A stretch of DNA of 64,000 bases from assembly GCF_028713515.1 (NCBI RefSeq), contig NZ_JAQTOD010000001.1:434001-498000 (forward strand), given 5' to 3'. Positions 59,265 to 64,000 of this stretch are shown here, piece after piece; positions within the stretch are counted from its first letter, which is position 1, and each line of letters begins with the position of its first letter. This DNA comes from Sulfurimonas sp. (GTDB lineage: Bacteria; Campylobacterota; Campylobacteria; Campylobacterales; Sulfurimonadaceae). The notes beneath the pieces were generated by a model. That model saw only the letters and a list, made by a program, of their open reading frames with translations. It was not told where the DNA came from and ran no database searches. A program made the translations under genes and the position numbers.

Positions 59265-62200
59265 ATGAGCACCCAGCTATTTACACACCTGCATCTGCAC
59301 ACTGAATACTCTCTTTTAGACGGTGCAAACAAACTCACAAATCTTGTTAAACAACTAAAAATTCTCGGTATGAACTCTGTTGCTATGACTGATCATGGAA
59401 ATATGTTTGGTGCAATTGATTTTTATAAACAGATGAAAGAAGCTGATATTAAGCCGATTATTGGAATAGAGGGATATATCCATAACGGAGAAACTATTGA
59501 TGATAAGAGCACAAAACAGCGGTTTCATATCTGTTTGTATGCTAAAAATCAAATAGGTTATGAGAATCTCATGTATCTCTCATCAAAAGCATTTATAGAT
59601 GGATTTTATTATTTTCCGCGTATAAATAAAAACGAACTTCGCGAGCACTCGGAGGGGCTTATATGTTCCTCTGCTTGTTTGCAGGGCGAGGTTAATTGGC
59701 ATTTAAATTTGGCAAATGATAGAAATGTTAGAAACGGTGCACTTGGTTATGATGGGGCTATAAAAGTAGCAAAAGAGTATAAAGAAATTTTTGGAGATGA
59801 TTTTTACTTAGAGATTATGCGTCATGGGATTGGTGATCAGCTTTATATAGACGAGCAGATACTTCGCATCTCAAAAGAACTAGATATAAAAGTAGTTGCG
59901 ACAAACGACACTCACTACACTTATCCTGATGATGCTCAGTATCATGAGGCTTTTATGTGTATCGGCATGAATAAACTTTATGATGACCCAAATCGTATGC
60001 GTCACTCAGTACATGAGTTTTATCTAAAAAGCCCCGAGCAGATGGCTAGGCTTTTTGCCGATATTCCAGAAGCCATAGCAAATACACAAGATATAGTGAA
60101 CAAATGTAATTTAGAGCTAAAACTTGGAGATCCAATCCCACCCAATTTTAAATTTACACAAGAGTATGCTAAAGATGATGGCTTAGATATTGATAGTTTG
60201 GATGATGAAGAGCTAGATGCCAACGCAACAAAAGAGCAAAAAAGAGCTTGGAAAAGCAGTGCCGATAAAAACGATGCAGAGTATTTTATATATAGATGTA
60301 AAATCGGGCTTCAAAACAGACTAAAGCATGTGCCGCAGGAAAAACATGAGGAGTATATAGCAAGATTAGAGTTTGAGATGAATGTTATCAACTCCATGAA
60401 ATTTCCAGGATATATGCTTATAGTTTGGGATTTTGTTAAAGTTGCAAAAGAAAAAGGCATAGCTGTCGGACCGGGACGGGGAAGTGCGGCTGGTAGCTTG
60501 GTTGCTTATTCTCTTGACATCACGGATATTGACCCCATGAAGTATGAACTGCTTTTTGAGAGATTTTTAAATCCTGAACGAGTCAGTATGCCCGATATTG
60601 ATATGGATTTTATGCAGGCTCGCCGTGGGGAAGTTATTGATTATGTAGTTGAGAAGTATGGGCGAAATCAAGTTGCTCAAATCATCACCTTTGGTTCTCT
60701 ATTAGCAAAAGGGGTTATTCGAGATGTCGCCCGTGTCCTTGATATGCCACTCTCTCAAGCCGATAAAATGGCAAAACTTATCCCTGATGAACTAGGTATT
60801 ACACTAAACGGTAAAGAGAAAAAAGGCGAGTTTATAGAGGGAGCTTTTCAAAAAGAGCCTAAAATTGCAGAGTTGATAGAGGGTGATGTAAATGCAAAAA
60901 GAGTCTGGGAATTTGCTAAAAAACTAGAAGGCTTAAAACGAAACTCAGGCATACATGCAGCCGGTGTCGTAATATCAAATGAAGAACTTTGGAAAAAAAC
61001 TCCCATATATAAACCATCAGGCGACACTACATTTGTAACCCAATACTCACTTAACTATCTTGAAGATGTTGACTTAATTAAGTTCGACTTTTTGGGTCTT
61101 AAGACCCTTGATGTTATAGATAATGCCATAAAGCTTGTAAAAAGAAGATACAACAAGGAAGTGAATTGGTATGAGATAAACGAGAATGATCCAAAAGTTT
61201 ATGAAATTATTCAAGGCGGTAGCACTGTTGGGATGTTCCAGATAGAGAGTTCTGGGATGCAGGACTTAAACAAGAGGTTAAAACCAGATAACTTCGAGGA
61301 TTTGATTGCGGTTTTAGCACTATATAGACCAGGACCTATGGAGTCTGGGATGCTTGATAGTTTTATAGAGCGAAAACATGGGCGAGAGGCAATTGAGTAC
61401 ACATTTGATGCTATGGAGCCGATACTTAAAAACACCTATGGGGTCATCGTTTATCAAGAACAGGTTATGCAGATTGTTCAAACTATTGGTGGATTTTCTC
61501 TCGGATATTCAGATATCATCCGTCGTTCGATGGGTAAGAAAAAAGATATGTCTGTTTTTAATGATGAGTTTGCCTCCGGAGCACAAAAACAGGGTTATGA
61601 TTATGACAAAGCCTCTAAACTCTTTGATTTGATTGAAAAATTTGCCGGATACGGTTTTAACAAATCTCACTCGGCAGCTTATGCTATGGTTACTTTTCAG
61701 ACTGCGTGGCTTAAGACATATTATCCAAATGAGTTTATGGCAGCGCTTTTAACATCCGATAAAGATAAAACAGAAAAAGTTGTTCACTATATCGATGAAG
61801 CAAAGAGAATGGGTATAGAGCTATCCCCACCAGATGTAAATGACTCCTATTTAGAATTTTCTGCAGTAAATAAAGATGACAGAGATATGATTATTTTTGG
61901 TTTAGGTGCAATCAAGGGAGTCGGAGAGAGTGCTGTTTTTTCAATTATAGAGACAAGGGAAAAAGAGGGAGAGTTTAAATCTATGCAGGATTTTGTAAAC
62001 CGTATAGATTCATCAAAAGTAAATAAAAGATTTATAGAATCAACCATAAAGTCTGGTGGTTTTGATAGATTTGGATATTCCAGAAAGGCTCTTTTAGATC
62101 AGATAGAACTTATTGTTGAGACTGCAAGAGATGCCTCTATTGCCAAAAAGAATGCTTCTGGAAGTCTTTTTGGGGATGATACAGAGATAACTACTGTCGA

Positions 62201-62873
62201 GCTTAGGCTACAAAATTCCCCAGAGTACGAACTAAAAGAGATTTTGGAGTTTGAGAAAGAGACTTTAGGTTTTTATGTATCAGGACATCCTCTTGATAAG
62301 TTTAGAGAAAAGATGGGTGAGCTTGATTATACACTCTCATCAGAACTGCCGGATGTTAAAGATGGCTCTTATGTTATCTTGATAGGCAAGGTTGAAGATA
62401 TACAGAAGAAAATATCCAAAAAAGGAAGTCAGTTTGGGATTGTAAATCTTATGGATTTTCATGGAAACATGGAGATTATGCTCTTCTCAGACAAGCTTGA
62501 TGAACTGAACGAGATGGATTTGCAAGAACCTGTTGCATTTAAAGCGAGAGTTACTCAAACAGATATGTTTACAAGAGTTAGTGTGAGCAAGATTATGACT
62601 CTAAAAGAGGCTGCTAAAGAAACCAAGAAAACTAAAAAAGAGATAAGAGAAGTTATAAGAGAGCCCATTCATCTGGCTATAAGACTTGATAGTGACACAA
62701 AGATTTTAGATGAGCTCTACACTTTAGTTAGACAAAATCCAGGAAACAGAGAGCTAAAACTAACCATTATTTCAAAACTTCAAAATGTTGTTATAGAGTC
62801 AGCAATTGGGGTTGATAGTAAGATAGTTGCTCTGCTTGAGGGCAATGATGCTATTGATGTTTTGGGTTCTTAG
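59265..62873 (+). CDS. dnaE: DNA polymerase III alpha subunit
   Basis: 1202 aa, full length. PHP domain HLHLHTEYSLLDGANK at 10-25, catalytic Asp in VSMPDIDMDFMQARRGE near 442-458, GPGRGSAAGSLVAYSL near 404-419, tandem HhH (FGLGAIKGVGESAV near 885) and OB-fold C-terminus (YVILIGKVEDIQ). The main replicative polymerase. The 207-base gap after the HiPIP pseudogene holds its promoter. Confidence 0.98.
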   Translation: MSTQLFTHLHLHTEYSLLDGANKLTNLVKQLKILGMNSVAMTDHGNMFGAIDFYKQMKEADIKPIIGIEGYIHNGETIDDKSTKQRFHICLYAKNQIGYENLMYLSSKAFIDGFYYFPRINKNELREHSEGLICSSACLQGEVNWHLNLANDRNVRNGALGYDGAIKVAKEYKEIFGDDFYLEIMRHGIGDQLYIDEQILRISKELDIKVVATNDTHYTYPDDAQYHEAFMCIGMNKLYDDPNRMRHSVHEFYLKSPEQMARLFADIPEAIANTQDIVNKCNLELKLGDPIPPNFKFTQEYAKDDGLDIDSLDDEELDANATKEQKRAWKSSADKNDAEYFIYRCKIGLQNRLKHVPQEKHEEYIARLEFEMNVINSMKFPGYMLIVWDFVKVAKEKGIAVGPGRGSAAGSLVAYSLDITDIDPMKYELLFERFLNPERVSMPDIDMDFMQARRGEVIDYVVEKYGRNQVAQIITFGSLLAKGVIRDVARVLDMPLSQADKMAKLIPDELGITLNGKEKKGEFIEGAFQKEPKIAELIEGDVNAKRVWEFAKKLEGLKRNSGIHAAGVVISNEELWKKTPIYKPSGDTTFVTQYSLNYLEDVDLIKFDFLGLKTLDVIDNAIKLVKRRYNKEVNWYEINENDPKVYEIIQGGSTVGMFQIESSGMQDLNKRLKPDNFEDLIAVLALYRPGPMESGMLDSFIERKHGREAIEYTFDAMEPILKNTYGVIVYQEQVMQIVQTIGGFSLGYSDIIRRSMGKKKDMSVFNDEFASGAQKQGYDYDKASKLFDLIEKFAGYGFNKSHSAAYAMVTFQTAWLKTYYPNEFMAALLTSDKDKTEKVVHYIDEAKRMGIELSPPDVNDSYLEFSAVNKDDRDMIIFGLGAIKGVGESAVFSIIETREKEGEFKSMQDFVNRIDSSKVNKRFIESTIKSGGFDRFGYSRKALLDQIELIVETARDASIAKKNASGSLFGDDTEITTVELRLQNSPEYELKEILEFEKETLGFYVSGHPLDKFREKMGELDYTLSSELPDVKDGSYVILIGKVEDIQKKISKKGSQFGIVNLMDFHGNMEIMLFSDKLDELNEMDLQEPVAFKARVTQTDMFTRVSVSKIMTLKEAAKETKKTKKEIREVIREPIHLAIRLDSDTKILDELYTLVRQNPGNRELKLTIISKLQNVVIESAIGVDSKIVALLEGNDAIDVLGS

Positions 62874-62882
62874 AGGTATAAA

Positions 62883-63194
62883 ATGAGACATAAAATAAAA
62901 GCAAAAGTGGTTGAAATAGCTAAAAACCCAAACACACAAAAAGCGCTTCTCTCTATGAAACCGGAAAAAAATTTTTGGGGCATAGGTGGAACTATTCTCT
63001 TTTTTATTGTTCCAGAGATTGTTGCATACATCTGGGGAGCCGAAATCACACAGTTCGCAAAAACACAACTTTTGGTTTCCCAACCGCTCTTGGAAGAGCA
63101 ATATTATAAGTTATTGGTAATGGCATTTGAAGATGGAATGAGTTGGTTTAATCTTCTTGTAGGTTTTGCACTTCTGGTTTGGCTGTTTTTCTAG
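62883..63194 (+). CDS. Hypothetical membrane protein downstream of dnaE
   Basis: 103 aa with two membrane helices (about 36-52, GGTILFFIVPEIVAYIWG, and 86-103, LLVGFALLVWLFF). Basic N-terminus. Starts 9 bases after dnaE and its stop overlaps the next gene's GTG start by one base. No family recognised beyond a likely Campylobacterota-specific protein. Confidence 0.75.
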   Translation: MRHKIKAKVVEIAKNPNTQKALLSMKPEKNFWGIGGTILFFIVPEIVAYIWGAEITQFAKTQLLVSQPLLEEQYYKLLVMAFEDGMSWFNLLVGFALLVWLFF

Positions 63195-63499
63195 TGAAAG
63201 CAAAAAATTTAGAGCATCTCTTTTACGAATGGCAGGGGGATATTTTGGTTTTAAATATCCTTGGAACACCTGCAGCTAAAAAGGATGTTATAGGAAAAGT
63301 AAAAGGCAACCAACTAAAAGTAAGCGTAAAAGCTCAACCTGTGGCCGGCAGGGCAACTGACTATATGGTGGCTTTTTTAGCAAAAGAGTTTGGTATAAAA
63401 ATATCCGATTTTGAGGTCGTTTACGGACGAGAGAGCATCCATAAACAGCTTCGCATTAAGGCACCGAAAAAACTTCCAAAGGAGATTAAGTATGAATAA
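63194..63499 (+). CDS. DUF167 (YggU-like) protein
   Basis: About 101 aa from GTG 63194 (MKAKNLEHLFYEW); a TTG at 63179 is the alternative. ILGTPAAKKDVIGKVKGNQL, VKAQPVAGRATDYMVAFLAK and SIHKQLRIKAP fit the DUF167 fold. Function unknown. Overlaps the M18 peptidase start by 8 bases. Confidence 0.88.
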   Translation: MKAKNLEHLFYEWQGDILVLNILGTPAAKKDVIGKVKGNQLKVSVKAQPVAGRATDYMVAFLAKEFGIKISDFEVVYGRESIHKQLRIKAPKKLPKEIKYE

Positions 63500-64000
63500 A
63501 AATGATTTTAATGATGGTTTGCTTGGCTTTTTAGATGCTTCACCTACGCCTTTTCATGCAACCAGAAATATGGCAATGATGTTTGAGAATGCAGGTTTTT
63601 TGAAGCTTAATGAGCTTGGCAAATGGGATTTAAAGCATGGAAAGAGATATTTTGTAACTAGAAATGACTCTTCTATCATAGCTTTTACATATACCGGCAG
63701 TTTAAACTATACTATTATAGGTTCTCATACTGATTCGCCAAATCTAAAGCTAAAACCAAATCCAATCATAAAAGAACATGGAGTGGTAAAGCTTGGAGTT
63801 GAACCTTATGGCGGAATACTTTTTAATCCATGGTTTGATAGAGATTTGTCTTTGGCCGGGCGAGTTTCATACTTAAATAGCCAAAATATTATCAAAGAAA
63901 CGCTCATAGATGTTAAAAAAGCTATGGCAATTATTCCATCTTTGGCGATTCATCTGGATAGAGATGTGCATATGAGTAAAAAAGTAAATCCGCAAACAGA
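63492..64000 (+). CDS. M18-family aminopeptidase, N-terminal part (truncated by window end)
   Basis: 169 codons from ATG 63492 with no stop before the window edge. FLDASPTPFHATRNMA near 12-27, the metal motif IIGSHTDSPNLKLKPNP near 76-92 and GGILFNPWFDRDLSLAGRV near 107-125 are the M18 (aspartyl aminopeptidase) signature. A cobalt/zinc enzyme removing N-terminal residues, mainly Asp/Glu. GGAG precedes the start within yggU. Confidence 0.95.
   Translation, partial: MNKNDFNDGLLGFLDASPTPFHATRNMAMMFENAGFLKLNELGKWDLKHGKRYFVTRNDSSIIAFTYTGSLNYTIIGSHTDSPNLKLKPNPIIKEHGVVKLGVEPYGGILFNPWFDRDLSLAGRVSYLNSQNIIKETLIDVKKAMAIIPSLAIHLDRDVHMSKKVNPQT

Overview
The window looks like a chromosomal segment of a Campylobacterota (epsilonproteobacterial) bacterium, most like Sulfurimonas or a relative. 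This is inferred from the low G+C content, the gene families and recognisable gene neighbourhoods: an M16 protease, dapA and an SDR in a row; pdxA-pdxJ; lpxB-gnnB-gnnA-lpxA-like; and many PAS/histidine kinase and response regulator pairs. Nothing here fixes the species.

Layout. 1-6.7 kb: the end of glyS, a decayed nhaA antiporter gene, a periplasmic thioredoxin, a leftward MacAB/TolC-type efflux operon and an MddA-like methyltransferase. About 6.7-16.75 kb: a foreign element of roughly 10 kb, described below. 16.8-31 kb: radA, a two-component pair, a siroheme nitrite/sulfite reductase, anaerobic ribonucleotide reductase (nrdD, a detached glycyl-radical peptide, and nrdG), a ThiE/TenI-like protein, an alpha-carbonic anhydrase, yggS-rseP-pgsA, a Spy-like protein and hemD. 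31-42.9 kb: SDR, dapA, M16 protease, pyrD, a YceI-like protein, a broken GGDEF/EAL gene, pdxA, pdxJ, an acyltransferase and a DUF255 protein. 43-50.7 kb: a hybrid two-component pair, dsbD and metE. 50.7-64 kb: lpxA-like, gnnA, gnnB, lpxB, a cytochrome c, a dihydroorotase-like pseudoenzyme, DUF465, VF530, tgt, efp, a frameshifted HiPIP gene, dnaE, DUF167 and the start of an M18 aminopeptidase.

The element is the most novel part. All its genes but one point rightward. They are an IS110/Piv-type DEDD recombinase, a small HTH protein, a possible ssDNA-binding protein, a ribbon-helix-helix protein, a Rep_trans-type (RstA-like) rolling-circle initiator, an M15 peptidase, a run of unknown small proteins (some with hydrophobic or coiled-coil segments), two tandem paralogous proteins of about 115 aa with strong expression signals, a collagen-like spike candidate and a small membrane protein. 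Many genes are very T-rich on the coding strand, as in ssDNA phages. No Zot/pI-type ATPase, nor any other Walker-A protein, is present. It therefore does not fit a standard inovirus, and I suggest an undescribed ssDNA-phage-like integrative element. Its right end carries a near-consensus sigma-70 promoter. If the ends join at a shared 9-bp sequence, the circle would carry a fully consensus promoter firing into a 183-base leader ahead of the recombinase, which is the position of a bridge RNA in IS110 elements.

Other points of note are a split NrdD whose glycyl radical lies on a separate 50-aa peptide, an LpxA homologue lacking the catalytic histidine, a dihydroorotase homologue without its metal ligands, and three decayed or frameshifted host genes.
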